This document shows positions 34,609 to 44,090 of a stretch of 64,000 bases of DNA, one piece after another. This stretch comes from an uncultured Bacilli bacterium (GTDB lineage: Bacteria; Bacillota_I; Bacilli_A; RF39; UBA660), in NCBI GenBank assembly GCA_934090685.1, contig CAKOJN010000003.1:62001-126000 (forward strand), written 5' to 3'. Under the pieces are notes generated by a model. It was not told where the DNA came from. It did no database searches and was given only the letters and a program-made list of their open reading frames with translations. Every line of letters starts with the position of its first letter. Position 1 is the first letter of the stretch. A program made the translations under genes and the position numbers.

Positions 34609-36006
34609 TTATATAATTGCTGCTAGAATAAGAGCAACCATTACTATTGCAAATAATACTAATGCAAGTTTCCATGTTTTCTTGATCCACTCTTTATATG
34701 GAATATTTAAATATGAAAGACCTAGAACTAGCATTACACTTGTTGGGGCAACAAACATAGTAACACCATATATACCTTGAATTAATACAGCTAATACAGT
34801 TGTATTAACATCTTGTGCAGCTAATTGTGGTATTACATAACTTACTACATAAAGCATATCAACATGTAAAGCAGAACCTAATATCATAACAATAGTACTG
34901 AAGAAAATATTAAATTTACTTGTAGCTTTTAATATAAAGTCAGCAATTGTTGGATAGAACATAGTGTTACCAGCAAAGAAGATTACTGCATATACAAGTA
35001 CAATCATTAATGCAGGTGCAAGCATATTTTTAGCACCTTGAGCCATGTATGAGAACATATCTCTATGTTTCATTCTGTAGAATCTTCCAAGAAGTAATGC
35101 TGCTAATAAGCACATAATTGCCATTTCTGCATAATACCAATTACCGAAAGCATTAACAGTACCTAATAAATTACCAAATATAGCAAAGCCTTTAATAGAT
35201 ACTTCTGATACTTTTGTATTGAAATCAGTAAATACGTTAATACCAAAAGTTGAATTCCAAGCAGTACATCCCATTATTAATAATACAAATAATATTGAGA
35301 ATATTACTATAATTGGGGCAACTGAATATTTATTAGATATTTTTTCTCCTGCAAACATATCAATTGTTTTTGCATCTTCTTTGTCAACTTTTTTAGTTTT
35401 CTTAACTTTTAATAGATAAACTACTAAAGCAGCAAAGCATAAGACAAACATTCCAATTTTATATGGAAGAGCAGTTGTTAAAGTACCATTAATTTGTTCG
35501 TTAATAACGCCAACCATATTGTAACCTAATGTTGTTCCAATTGTACCTATTAATATAGCACCAAATGTAGTTATACAAGCTGTTATTTTGTCATATCCCA
35601 TAGCTAATATAATACTAATAATAGCAGGTATGAATATGAATAATAATAACCCATAATCAAATACAGATGTAAGTGCTGCAATTAAGAAGGCAGCTGTGAT
35701 TAAAAATACTTGTTCCTTTCCTTTAAATTTACTTGCTATTTTTTCAATTAAAGCTCCATATTTACCAGTTTTAACAAGTACACCATATAATGCACCAATA
35801 GAAACTAATAAAATAAAGATTTGGATGAAGTAAGCAAACTCAAATGTACCGAATAATAGTTGAAAGAAATCAAAGAATCCCACTCTATTCATTCCTAAAC
35901 TAGATAAATTTCCATCTGTGAAATAACTAGCTGGTACAAACCAAGTTACTAATAAAATACCAAGTAGTGTAAACATGATTATTTTAAATAAACCTGTTTT
36001 TTTCAT
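34609..36006 (-). CDS. YfcC/DcuC-family anion or amino-acid antiporter
   Basis: A 465-residue integral membrane protein with about 12 hydrophobic segments. The family pattern of the YfcC/DcuC group (C4-dicarboxylate or basic amino-acid exchangers) is seen in WFVPASYF, SVFDYGLLLFIFIPAIISI, GTTLGYNMVGVINEQ and a terminal LAIVMVALILAAII. Substrate cannot be read from sequence. AAGGAGG precedes the ATG. Confidence 0.8.
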   Translation of the reverse strand: MKKTGLFKIIMFTLLGILLVTWFVPASYFTDGNLSSLGMNRVGFFDFFQLLFGTFEFAYFIQIFILLVSIGALYGVLVKTGKYGALIEKIASKFKGKEQVFLITAAFLIAALTSVFDYGLLLFIFIPAIISIILAMGYDKITACITTFGAILIGTIGTTLGYNMVGVINEQINGTLTTALPYKIGMFVLCFAALVVYLLKVKKTKKVDKEDAKTIDMFAGEKISNKYSVAPIIVIFSILFVLLIMGCTAWNSTFGINVFTDFNTKVSEVSIKGFAIFGNLLGTVNAFGNWYYAEMAIMCLLAALLLGRFYRMKHRDMFSYMAQGAKNMLAPALMIVLVYAVIFFAGNTMFYPTIADFILKATSKFNIFFSTIVMILGSALHVDMLYVVSYVIPQLAAQDVNTTVLAVLIQGIYGVTMFVAPTSVMLVLGLSYLNIPYKEWIKKTWKLALVLFAIVMVALILAAII

Positions 36007-36035
36007 TTCTATTCCTCCTTAACTTAATTATATAA

Positions 36036-36072
36036 CAAAAAATACTAACTTTACAAGAATAAGCTAGTATTT
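36036..36072 (-). terminator. Terminator of dusB
   Basis: On the minus strand AAATACTAGC pairs with G(T)TAGTATTT and is followed by a T run; it lies directly after the dusB stop. Confidence 0.7.
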
Positions 36073-36075
36073 TTG

Positions 36076-37068
36076 TTATTTTTCACAATATAAACACCTA
36101 ATATGATTCCTTATTTTATCTATACAGTTTAAAAATTCAGTTTCATTTTTGCACATAGATATTTCTTTTTTTAATTCTTTTGATTTTGGTATATATTTTA
36201 AATAATATAACGCAGGGGTTTTAATATCTAATATAGCCTTTCTATCATTAGTATTTTCTTTTAACAAATTATAATGTCTGACTAACATGTCAACTCTTTC
36301 ATCATATGTTGGTTTATCAATTATTTTATTATTTTCAATGTATTCTACGCATTCTCTTATAAACCATGGATTTCCTAGAGTTGCTCTACCTATCATTATC
36401 GCATCGCATCCAGTTTCATCAATCATTTGTTTTGCTTCATGTATAGTTGTAATATCTCCATTTCCAATTACAGGTATATTAACAGAATCTTTAACTTGCT
36501 TTATCAAATTCCAATCTGCTTTCCCACTATATCCTTGTACTCTTGTTCTTGGATGGATTGCTATGGCACTTGCTCCTGCTTTTTCAATTATTTTAGCAAC
36601 CTCTACGCAATTAATAGTATTACTATCCCAACCCGCTCTGATTTTTACAGTGACTGGTATTGCTACGGTATTAACTACTGAAGATACTATTTCATATATT
36701 TTTTCTGGATTTTTAAGAAGTCCGGAACCAGCTTGTGATTTAATAGCAACTTTAGGAACTGGGCACCCCATATTAATATCGATAATATCAGGTTTATAAT
36801 TTTCTTCTACAAATTTAGCAGATTTAACAAAACTATCAATGTCACTCCCAAATATTTGTATACTAATAGGTCTTTCTTTATCATTTATTTTAAGCAAATC
36901 CATTGTATTTTTGCTATTATATACTATTCCCATTGTACTAATCATTTCAGTATAAATAAGACCTGCACCCATCTCTTTTATAATAGTTCTATAACTTTCA
37001 TTTGATATTCCAGCCATAGGTGCGAATACAATTTTATTATTAATTTTTACATTACCGATTTTCCACAT
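36076..37068 (-). CDS. dusB: tRNA-dihydrouridine synthase
   Basis: The FMN enzyme reduces uridines in tRNA D-loops. The 330-residue product has APMAGISNESYR, the active-site segment IDINMGCPVPKVAIKSQAGSGLLKNP with the catalytic Cys, HPRTRVQGYSG and MIGRATLGNPWF. Length is typical of DusB. It is transcribed alone or with the transporter that follows. Confidence 0.95.
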   Translation of the reverse strand: MWKIGNVKINNKIVFAPMAGISNESYRTIIKEMGAGLIYTEMISTMGIVYNSKNTMDLLKINDKERPISIQIFGSDIDSFVKSAKFVEENYKPDIIDINMGCPVPKVAIKSQAGSGLLKNPEKIYEIVSSVVNTVAIPVTVKIRAGWDSNTINCVEVAKIIEKAGASAIAIHPRTRVQGYSGKADWNLIKQVKDSVNIPVIGNGDITTIHEAKQMIDETGCDAIMIGRATLGNPWFIRECVEYIENNKIIDKPTYDERVDMLVRHYNLLKENTNDRKAILDIKTPALYYLKYIPKSKELKKEISMCKNETEFLNCIDKIRNHIRCLYCEK

Positions 37069-37136
37069 ATTTTTTCCTCATGAATAATTTATCATTTTTA
37101 TATTATTTTTTCAATAAAAAAACGATATGTTAATCG

Positions 37137-38183
37137 TTAATTTATATCACATGTTATATCACTTGTTACATTTAAGAACGTATATTTAAATGTATTTGTA
37201 TCTATTGTACCTTTTTTAGATGGACTAATATTACCACAATTTAATTTAGGTTCACTTCCATCTGATGATTTAATACTAAATACACCAGTTGTTCCATTAT
37301 CAACTGAAATTGATTCAGAGCCACTTGAAATTGAAAATTTTGTATTGTCTGCAATATTTATTTTTAATGTATGTTTAACAACAGGTGCTTTTTCAAATGT
37401 AATAGTACATTTTGTGTTATCTGTTAACTTAGCAATTGTAAATTTATTAGATGCAAATGTTCCAACTTGATTATTAGTACATTCAATTTTTGCTTTTTCA
37501 AAACCTGAATTTGGTTGTACTAAAGCAGATACACTATCACCATATTTAGCATTTTCAGTAGTATTACCTTTACCATTTATAACAGTTATATCAGCTTGAA
37601 GATTTTTAATTTCAAAATCAATTTTACATGTAATATCTTTCATAATAGCATTTAATGTAAATGTATTTGTTGATTCATCCCAAGAACCTTCTTTATTATC
37701 AGAACAAACAGCTGATTTATATATATAACCTTCATTTGGTTTAATTATGAATTTACCATCTTTTTCTCTTTGAACTATTTTCGGATTATTTTCATCTTCT
37801 ATACCATTTGTAATAGTTAATGTAATAGCATAATTTGTTTTTACGAAGTATAATTTGCAAGTGCTAGTTTTATTTTCTTTAGGAATAAACTTCCAGTTAT
37901 CAACATCAAAGTCACCTGTTAAATCATTAGTACATGTAAATCTTGAAAATTGATAAGTAGGTTCACTTATAACATTGCCATTTTCATCCGTACCATTTGG
38001 GGTATTTATTGGCATAGTTTCTTGTAACTCATCTTCCAAATAATATTCATATGTTATTTTATTAACATCTTCATTTGGTTTATTAGTTGGTTGCTTTTTT
38101 GATTGAACATATCCTACTGCACCCATACTTCCTGTTAATAATATTAGAATGATTAATATAATTTTCAACCCTTTACTTTTCAT
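37137..38183 (-). CDS. Secreted or anchored repeat protein with paired cysteines
   Basis: A 348-residue surface-type protein with an N-terminal hydrophobic anchor (residues 5-25) and no LPXTG. From about residue 40 it has four to five repeats of about 65-75 residues, each with an acidic/polar strand pattern, a pair of cysteines (for example ECTNNQVGTF ... NTKCTITFEK) and an ITFE-type end. The layout resembles the divergent InlB B-repeat / Bacterial Ig-like families, but the Cys pair is unusual. Adhesion or surface display is inference. Confidence 0.75.
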   Translation of the reverse strand: MKSKGLKIILIILILLTGSMGAVGYVQSKKQPTNKPNEDVNKITYEYYLEDELQETMPINTPNGTDENGNVISEPTYQFSRFTCTNDLTGDFDVDNWKFIPKENKTSTCKLYFVKTNYAITLTITNGIEDENNPKIVQREKDGKFIIKPNEGYIYKSAVCSDNKEGSWDESTNTFTLNAIMKDITCKIDFEIKNLQADITVINGKGNTTENAKYGDSVSALVQPNSGFEKAKIECTNNQVGTFASNKFTIAKLTDNTKCTITFEKAPVVKHTLKINIADNTKFSISSGSESISVDNGTTGVFSIKSSDGSEPKLNCGNISPSKKGTIDTNTFKYTFLNVTSDITCDIN

Positions 38184-38287
38184 TTATTCCTCCATATTAT
38201 ATTGTTATTATATAATTAAGAGGGTAGATGTGTCAAGAATACATTTAAAATATAAAAATATTTTTGTGATAAATGTAATAAAAACAT

Positions 38288-38316
38288 TTGACTTTTAGAT
38301 GTACATTTTATATAAT
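38288..38316 (+). promoter_or_regulatory. Promoter for rplM-rpsI
   Basis: TTGACT at 38288-38293, 17-nt spacer, perfect TATAAT at 38311-38316. Confidence 0.85.
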
Positions 38317-38321
38317 ATATC

Positions 38322-38404
38322 CGGTACATTTTAATGGAGATGCAGTTTCTGTGGGATAGAAATGTCGTAGTTGCAAATGCGATGGTGTCGAAGTTAAAGA
38401 AGGG
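38322..38404 (+). ncRNA. L13 ribosomal protein leader
   Basis: The 5' UTR of rplM is about 90 nt long, GC-richer than its surroundings, and can fold into a stem with GCAGTTTCT pairing AGAAATG..GTTGC and a second short stem. Position upstream of rplM-rpsI matches the L13 leader known in Firmicutes. Identification is mainly positional. Confidence 0.65.
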
Positions 38405-38413
38405 AAAGAAATT

Positions 38414-38845
38414 ATGAAAACATTTATGTTAAGAAAAGAAGACGTTGAACATAAGTGGTATGTTATTGATGCTGAAGGTAAAAACTTAGGTAAAGTTGCT
38501 GCTTTAGCTGCTTCTGTTTTAAGAGGTAAAAACAAACCAACTTATACTCCTCATGTTGCATGTGGAGATAACGTAATTATTATCAATGCTGAAAAGGTAA
38601 ATCTAACTGGTAATAAGTTAGATAAAAAAATGTACTATAATCATAGTGGGTACCCAGGTGGTTTAAGAGAAAGAACTGCTAGAACTATGATTGAAAAATA
38701 TCCTGTTGAAATGGTAGAAAGAGCTGTTAAAGGTATGCTTCCTAAAAATAGATTAGGTAGACAAATCTATAGACAATTATTTGTTTATGCAGGAAGTGAA
38801 CATAAACATCAAGCTCAAAAACCAGAAAGATTAGAGGTAAGATAA
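38414..38845 (+). CDS. rplM: 50S ribosomal protein L13
   Basis: The 143-residue protein has the L13 core [46 protein letters not shown] and the C-terminal [21 protein letters not shown] precedes the ATG. It is followed 1 nt later by rpsI, the invariant pair. Confidence 0.97.
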   Translation: MKTFMLRKEDVEHKWYVIDAEGKNLGKVAALAASVLRGKNKPTYTPHVACGDNVIIINAEKVNLTGNKLDKKMYYNHSGYPGGLRERTARTMIEKYPVEMVERAVKGMLPKNRLGRQIYRQLFVYAGSEHKHQAQKPERLEVR

Positions 38846-38846
38846 T

Positions 38847-39239
38847 ATGGCAGAAAAAAAATATACTGCAATAGGCAGAAGAAAAAGAAGTGTTGCTAAA
38901 GTTACTTTAATTAATGGAACAGGTAAAATTACTGTTAACGGGAAAGGTGTTAACGAATATATGCCTTATGAAACACTAGTTATGGATTTAGTTCAACCGC
39001 TAGAATTAACTGATACTTTAAAGAAATATGATATTGAAATCACTGTTAAAGGTGGAGGTTTTTCTGGACAAACTGGTGCAATTAGATTGGGTATAGCAAG
39101 AGCATTAATGCTAGTTAATAGTGAAAATAGACCAGTATTAAAGACTAATGGAATGATTACTCGTGATGCTAGAATCAAAGAAAGAAAGAAATATGGTCTT
39201 AAGAAGGCTCGTAGAGCACCTCAATTCAGTAAGAGATAG
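38847..39239 (+). CDS. rpsI: 30S ribosomal protein S9
   Basis: The 130-residue protein has [10 protein letters not shown], the NARVGGQ-equivalent [13 protein letters not shown] block and the C-terminal [17 protein letters not shown] that reaches the P-site tRNA. Confidence 0.97.
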   Translation: MAEKKYTAIGRRKRSVAKVTLINGTGKITVNGKGVNEYMPYETLVMDLVQPLELTDTLKKYDIEITVKGGGFSGQTGAIRLGIARALMLVNSENRPVLKTNGMITRDARIKERKKYGLKKARRAPQFSKR

Positions 39240-39254
39240 TAAATTTAACATAAG

Positions 39255-39282
39255 ACTCAGTAATTGTTTACTGAGTTTTTTT
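39255..39282 (+). terminator. Terminator of rplM-rpsI
   Basis: ACTCAGTAA (39255-39263) pairs perfectly with TTACTGAGT (39268-39276), followed by a T run. Confidence 0.9.
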
Positions 39283-39377
39283 ATTGATAAGTAAATTGTA
39301 AAGTTATAAAAAATAATAAAAAATAGTTTTAAATAAAGCAATTTATGATATAATTTTAACATAGGAGAGTAATAGGG

Positions 39378-40307
39378 ATGGCTGCTAAAATATTTAAAAC
39401 AATTGATGAACAAATAGAAATATTAAGAAGTAAAGGCATGGTATTTGAGGATTACGATAAAGCCAGAGAAATACTATTGCGTGAAAATTACTTTTTTTTG
39501 AATGGATATAGATCTCCGTTTTTAATGAATGGTACTAAAAGATTTATTGAGGGGACTACCTTTGAAGAATTATATTCATTATTTACATTTGATAGATTTT
39601 TTAGAAATATTATTTTTAAAAATGTTTTGATTGTTGAAAATAATTATAAATCTATATATAGTTATGTTCTTAGTAAAAAATATGGTTATAAAGAAAAAGA
39701 TTATTTAAATATTAATAATTTTGATAGAAGTAAAGAAAAGAATAGACAGATTAATGATTTACTTAGAAAATTAAAAAGACAAATTAGAATAAATGGTTAT
39801 CAACATCAAGCAACTAGTCACTATATCAATAATTATGGATACATTCCTATGTGGGTTGGTGTTAAAGTATTAAGTTTTGGTCTTATGAGTGAGTTGTTTA
39901 CAATATTAAAAGAAGAAGATAGAAAAGAAATTTCTAATTATTATGGTTTAAATCCAGATAAAATAGAAAATTATATGTCTATATTAGCAAATTATAGGAA
40001 TTTATGTGCTCATGAAGATATATTATTTAATCATGAAACTCAAAAGTGTATAGCAGATACTACTTTTCATTTACAACTAGGTATACCAAAAGTCGATGAT
40101 GAATATATTTATGGGAAAAATGATATTTTTGCATTATTAATTATATTAAAAGAATTATTGACTGCTGATGACTTTAAAATGATGATGAATGAAATATGTT
40201 ATGAGATTGATAAATTATCAAGTAAATTAAAAGTAATTGATGTAAATAAAGTATTATTTAGAATGGGATTCCCAGAAAACTATAAACAATTATCATATTT
40301 AGAATAG
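39378..40307 (+). CDS. Abi_2-family (AbiD/AbiF-like) HEPN protein
   Basis: Abi_2 proteins cause abortive infection or act as RNases in phage defence. The 309-residue product has the family start (FKTIDEQIEILRSKGM, ENYFFLNGYRSPFL), the FDRFFR helix, and the C-terminal HEPN catalytic motif RNLCAH (Arg207, His212) in LANYRNLCAHEDILFN, so RNase activity is plausible. No toxin-antitoxin partner or restriction gene is adjacent; it sits between rpsI and htrA, 13 nt before htrA, on the same strand with its own TATAAT near 39348. A chromosomally fixed defence gene in a housekeeping setting. Confidence 0.88.
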   Translation: MAAKIFKTIDEQIEILRSKGMVFEDYDKAREILLRENYFFLNGYRSPFLMNGTKRFIEGTTFEELYSLFTFDRFFRNIIFKNVLIVENNYKSIYSYVLSKKYGYKEKDYLNINNFDRSKEKNRQINDLLRKLKRQIRINGYQHQATSHYINNYGYIPMWVGVKVLSFGLMSELFTILKEEDRKEISNYYGLNPDKIENYMSILANYRNLCAHEDILFNHETQKCIADTTFHLQLGIPKVDDEYIYGKNDIFALLIILKELLTADDFKMMMNEICYEIDKLSSKLKVIDVNKVLFRMGFPENYKQLSYLE

Positions 40308-40320
40308 GAGGCATTACATA

Positions 40321-41403
40321 ATGAATAAAAAACTTAAATACATTGTTACAGTAATATTATCAGTTTTTGTTGGTTGTGGATTAATGTACATGATTATATA
40401 TTATTTTCCTAACACAATAGTTAAAACAGAAAACAAAGTTGAAAAAGTTGTTAATGTTAATGAAGAAGGTATTTCATCAGGAATTGATAATATTTATGAT
40501 GCAGTAGTTGTTGTTGAAAATTATAAAAAGGGTAAATTAGTTGGAATAGGTTCTGGTTTTATTTATTCTGGTGAAGGTTATATTATGACTAATCATCATG
40601 TGATTGATTCATCAGATGAAATAAAAATCACATTAACTAGTGGAGAAAGTATAGAAGCAAAAGTTTTAGGAAGTGATGAACTTGCTGATATTGCTGTTTT
40701 ACAAATTGATAAAAAATATGCAACTAATATAGCTAAAATAGGAAAAAGTACTGATTCTAAAGTAGGAGATACAGTTTTTACAATTGGTTCTCCAATGAGT
40801 TCTGAATTTTCAGGTACTGTGACTAGAGGTATACTAAGTGGTAAAAATAGAATGGTTGAAGTGTCTGTAGGTTCATCTTCATCAAAAGATTGGATTATGA
40901 ATGTTATGCAGACAGATGCTGCTATAAATCCTGGAAATAGTGGTGGACCATTGTGTAATGTTTCAGGTGAAGTAATCGGTATAAATTCTATGAAAATAGT
41001 TCAATCTGAAATAGAAGGTATTGGTTTTTCAATACCGATAGAGGATGCTCTTCAATATGCTAATAAGATAGTTAAGGGAGAAAAAATAGAAAGGCCTTTC
41101 TTGGGAATACAAATGGCAGATGTATCAACATCTAGTTATTATTTGTCAAGACAAGGTATTAAAATAGATAGTTCAATAACATCAGGAGTTATAGTTATAT
41201 CAACCACAAATGATGGACCAAGTGGTAGTGCTGGTATTGAAAAAGGTGATGTAATAATAAATATTGGAAAGTATTCAGTTAAAAGTGTTGCTGAACTAAG
41301 ATATTATTTATATAAATATGAACCAAATAATGAAGTTGATATTAAAGTTATAAGGGGAAAAGAAGAAAAAACTTTTAAAGTTAAATTAGGAATAAGTGAC
41401 TAA
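40321..41403 (+). CDS. HtrA/DegP-type membrane-anchored serine protease
   Basis: A 360-residue envelope quality-control protease: an N-terminal span (residues 8-28), a trypsin-like domain with triad His93 (TNHHVI), Asp123 (ADIAVLQI) and Ser207 (NPGNSGGP), and a C-terminal PDZ domain (residues about 270-355, PSGSAGIEKGDVIINIGKYSV). GGAGG precedes the ATG. It may be co-transcribed with the Abi gene upstream. Confidence 0.94.
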   Translation: MNKKLKYIVTVILSVFVGCGLMYMIIYYFPNTIVKTENKVEKVVNVNEEGISSGIDNIYDAVVVVENYKKGKLVGIGSGFIYSGEGYIMTNHHVIDSSDEIKITLTSGESIEAKVLGSDELADIAVLQIDKKYATNIAKIGKSTDSKVGDTVFTIGSPMSSEFSGTVTRGILSGKNRMVEVSVGSSSSKDWIMNVMQTDAAINPGNSGGPLCNVSGEVIGINSMKIVQSEIEGIGFSIPIEDALQYANKIVKGEKIERPFLGIQMADVSTSSYYLSRQGIKIDSSITSGVIVISTTNDGPSGSAGIEKGDVIINIGKYSVKSVAELRYYLYKYEPNNEVDIKVIRGKEEKTFKVKLGISD

Positions 41404-41417
41404 CTTATTTTTTAATA

Positions 41418-41446
41418 TTGAAAAAAAATGACTAATAATTTATAAT
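41418..41446 (+). promoter_or_regulatory. Promoter for the Ca2+ ATPase operon
   Basis: TTGAAA at 41418-41423, 17-nt spacer, TATAAT at 41441-41446, 20 nt before the chosen start. Confidence 0.8.
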
Positions 41447-41465
41447 TATTATAATGGTGAATAGT

Positions 41466-44072
41466 ATGAATAATAGAAATAAAGAAATATTAGAAGATTT
41501 TAAAACATCAATGGATGGTTTAACAACTAAAGAAGCAACAAAAAGATTAGAAAAATATGGGTATAATGAATTGCCTAAAGAAGAAATAAAACCATTGTAT
41601 AAAGTATTTTTAGGTTCATTTAAAGATCCTATTATATATGTTCTTATAGTATGTGCTATATTGTCTTTCATTGTTGGAGAAACATTGGATGGTCTTGCAA
41701 TATTATTTATTATTATGGTTGATGCGATTGTATCTACTATTCAAGAATATAAAGCTAATAAAAATTCTGAAGCATTAAAAAATTTAATTAAAGTGAATTC
41801 TAAAGTTATAAGGGATGGAAAACAATGTGAAATAGATTCATCACTTGTAGTACCTGGAGACATTTTAATATTAGAATCAGGTAGTAAAATTTCTGCTGAT
41901 GCTAGAATAATAGAATCGAATAATTTAACAGTAGATGAATCAATTTTAACAGGAGAAAGTATTGCTGTTAATAAATCAAGTGAAATATCTCAAAAGGATT
42001 TAACAAAGTGTAGTTTATATGCGGGTTGCTCTGTTTTAACTGGTAGAGCAGCAGCAGTAGTGTCATCAACTGGTATAAATACTGAAGTTGGAAAAATAGC
42101 ACAAAAAGTTACAACTACTGAAGAGTCTTTATCACCTCTAACGATTAGAATGGAAAAATTTTCAAAACAAATAACGTTAATTATAGTAGTTATAGCAGTA
42201 ATAATAGCAATAATTTTATTTAAGAAAGATTATGAACCTTTAGAAATCTTTTTAGCAGTAGTTGCATTATCGGTATCAGCAATGCCTGAGGGATTACCAC
42301 TTGCCTTAACTATGGCACTAACAATTGGTTCGAATAAAATGAGTAAAAGAAATGTTATATGTAAAAAGTTGACTGCTGTAGAAAGTTTAGGAAGTTGTAC
42401 TGTAATAGCAAGTGATAAAACTGGAACACTTACTGTAAATGAACAAACTGCTAAGAAAATAGTATTGCCTGATGGAAAAGAATACAACGTAACTGGTAAT
42501 GGTTATAATGATATAGGTAAAGTCGAAGGAAAAAATATTAATGATGCTAAGTATATTGCTAAACTTGGATATATAAATAACGAAGCAAAGTTAGAAAAAG
42601 TAAAAGATTATTTTGAAAAATTAGGTGATTCAATTGATGTAGCATTTTTGTCCTTAGCATATAAACTAGATTGTAATATAGATGATATTTTTAAAGTCCA
42701 AGAAATACCTTATGAGTCTGAAAAAAAATATTCAGCAGTTTATTATAAAAAAGATAATGAAATTTATTGTACTGCGAAAGGTTCGGTTGAAGAAATAATT
42801 GAATTTTGTTCACATAGTTATGTAAATAATAAAAAAGTTAAATTAAATAAAGAAGAAATACTTAAACAAAATGAAGCATTAGCTAGTAATGGTTATAGAG
42901 TTATAGCACTTTGTGATGGGAAAGTTAAAAGTAAAAAGTATGATGATGAAAACATTAAAAATTTAAATTTTATAGGATTAGTTGGATTTATAGATCCAGT
43001 AAGAAAAGAAGTAGTATCATCAATTAAAGAATGTACAGATGCGGGAATCAAAGTATTAATGATAACAGGAGATCATGCTTTAACTGCATATTCTATTGCA
43101 AAAGAATTAAAATTAGTTAGTGATTATAGCGAAGTAATAACAGGAGAAGAACTGGAATTTTGTATTGAGGATGAAGAATTTGATGAATGCATTAAAAATA
43201 AAAAAGTATTTGCAAGAGTTACGCCTTTACAAAAATTAAAGATAGTAGAATCTTTACAAAGAATGGGAGAATTTGTAGCAGTAACTGGTGATGGGGTAAA
43301 TGATGCTCCGGCAATAAAAGCAGCAAATATTGGTGTCGCAATGGGTAGTGGTACTGATGTAGCAAAAGAAACAGCAAATATGATAATTATTGATGATAAT
43401 TTTACTTCAATAGTTGCAGGTATCGAAGAAGGAAGAAATGCTTATTCAAATATAAGAAAAATTAGTATTTTGTTATTATCATGTGGATTTGCTGAAGTAA
43501 TATTTTTTGTATTAGCAATATTATTTAATTTACCTATGCCGTTAGTTGCGATACAACTATTATGGCTAAATTTAGTAACAGATGGACTTCAAGATATAGC
43601 ATTATCATTTGAAAGAGAAACTGATACTATAATGAAACAAAAGCCAAGAAAAACAAATGAAAGTTTGTTTGAAAAAGAAATGATAAAACAAATTCTTGCA
43701 TCAGGATTATTTATGGGAATAATTGTATTTGATGCTTGGTTTGTTATGATAAATTTCTTAAATTTTGAAGTAGTACATGCGAGGGGTTATATTTTAGCGC
43801 TTATGGTATTTATGCAAAATATACATGTACTTAATTGTAGAAGCGAAGAAAAATCTGTATTTAAAAATGGATTTAAGCAAAATCCTTTTGTATTATTAAC
43901 AATTGTATCAACAATAATATTACAAATAATTGTTATGGAAGTACCTGTTTTATCATTACTACTACAAACGTATAGTGTACCATACTCACATATGATTATC
44001 TTATTACTTCTTGCATTACCAGTATTGTTAATTATAGAAATATATAAATATAGGAGAAGAAAAAATAAATAA
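41466..44072 (+). CDS. P-type ATPase, Ca2+-transporting (SERCA/PMR1-like)
   Basis: An 869-residue P-type ATPase that pumps cations, most likely Ca2+. It has the N-terminal cation-ATPase domain, the LTGES/ILTGESI motif, PEGLPLALT in membrane helix 4, the phosphorylation site SDKTGTLT, the KGSVEEI nucleotide loop, TGDGVNDAPAIKAANIGVAMG, and a C-terminal six-span domain (WLNLVTDGLQDIALSFE). ATG 41466 follows GGTGA; an ATG four codons earlier overlaps that site. First gene of a seven-gene run. Confidence 0.93.
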   Translation: MNNRNKEILEDFKTSMDGLTTKEATKRLEKYGYNELPKEEIKPLYKVFLGSFKDPIIYVLIVCAILSFIVGETLDGLAILFIIMVDAIVSTIQEYKANKNSEALKNLIKVNSKVIRDGKQCEIDSSLVVPGDILILESGSKISADARIIESNNLTVDESILTGESIAVNKSSEISQKDLTKCSLYAGCSVLTGRAAAVVSSTGINTEVGKIAQKVTTTEESLSPLTIRMEKFSKQITLIIVVIAVIIAIILFKKDYEPLEIFLAVVALSVSAMPEGLPLALTMALTIGSNKMSKRNVICKKLTAVESLGSCTVIASDKTGTLTVNEQTAKKIVLPDGKEYNVTGNGYNDIGKVEGKNINDAKYIAKLGYINNEAKLEKVKDYFEKLGDSIDVAFLSLAYKLDCNIDDIFKVQEIPYESEKKYSAVYYKKDNEIYCTAKGSVEEIIEFCSHSYVNNKKVKLNKEEILKQNEALASNGYRVIALCDGKVKSKKYDDENIKNLNFIGLVGFIDPVRKEVVSSIKECTDAGIKVLMITGDHALTAYSIAKELKLVSDYSEVITGEELEFCIEDEEFDECIKNKKVFARVTPLQKLKIVESLQRMGEFVAVTGDGVNDAPAIKAANIGVAMGSGTDVAKETANMIIIDDNFTSIVAGIEEGRNAYSNIRKISILLLSCGFAEVIFFVLAILFNLPMPLVAIQLLWLNLVTDGLQDIALSFERETDTIMKQKPRKTNESLFEKEMIKQILASGLFMGIIVFDAWFVMINFLNFEVVHARGYILALMVFMQNIHVLNCRSEEKSVFKNGFKQNPFVLLTIVSTIILQIIVMEVPVLSLLLQTYSVPYSHMIILLLLALPVLLIIEIYKYRRRKNK

Positions 44073-44090
44073 TATTACAGGAGGCTATTT

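Noticed and set aside
36287..36799. 170-codon frame antisense to dusB
   Set aside because: dusB is secure; the frame has no site or motif of its own and results from codon mirror effects.
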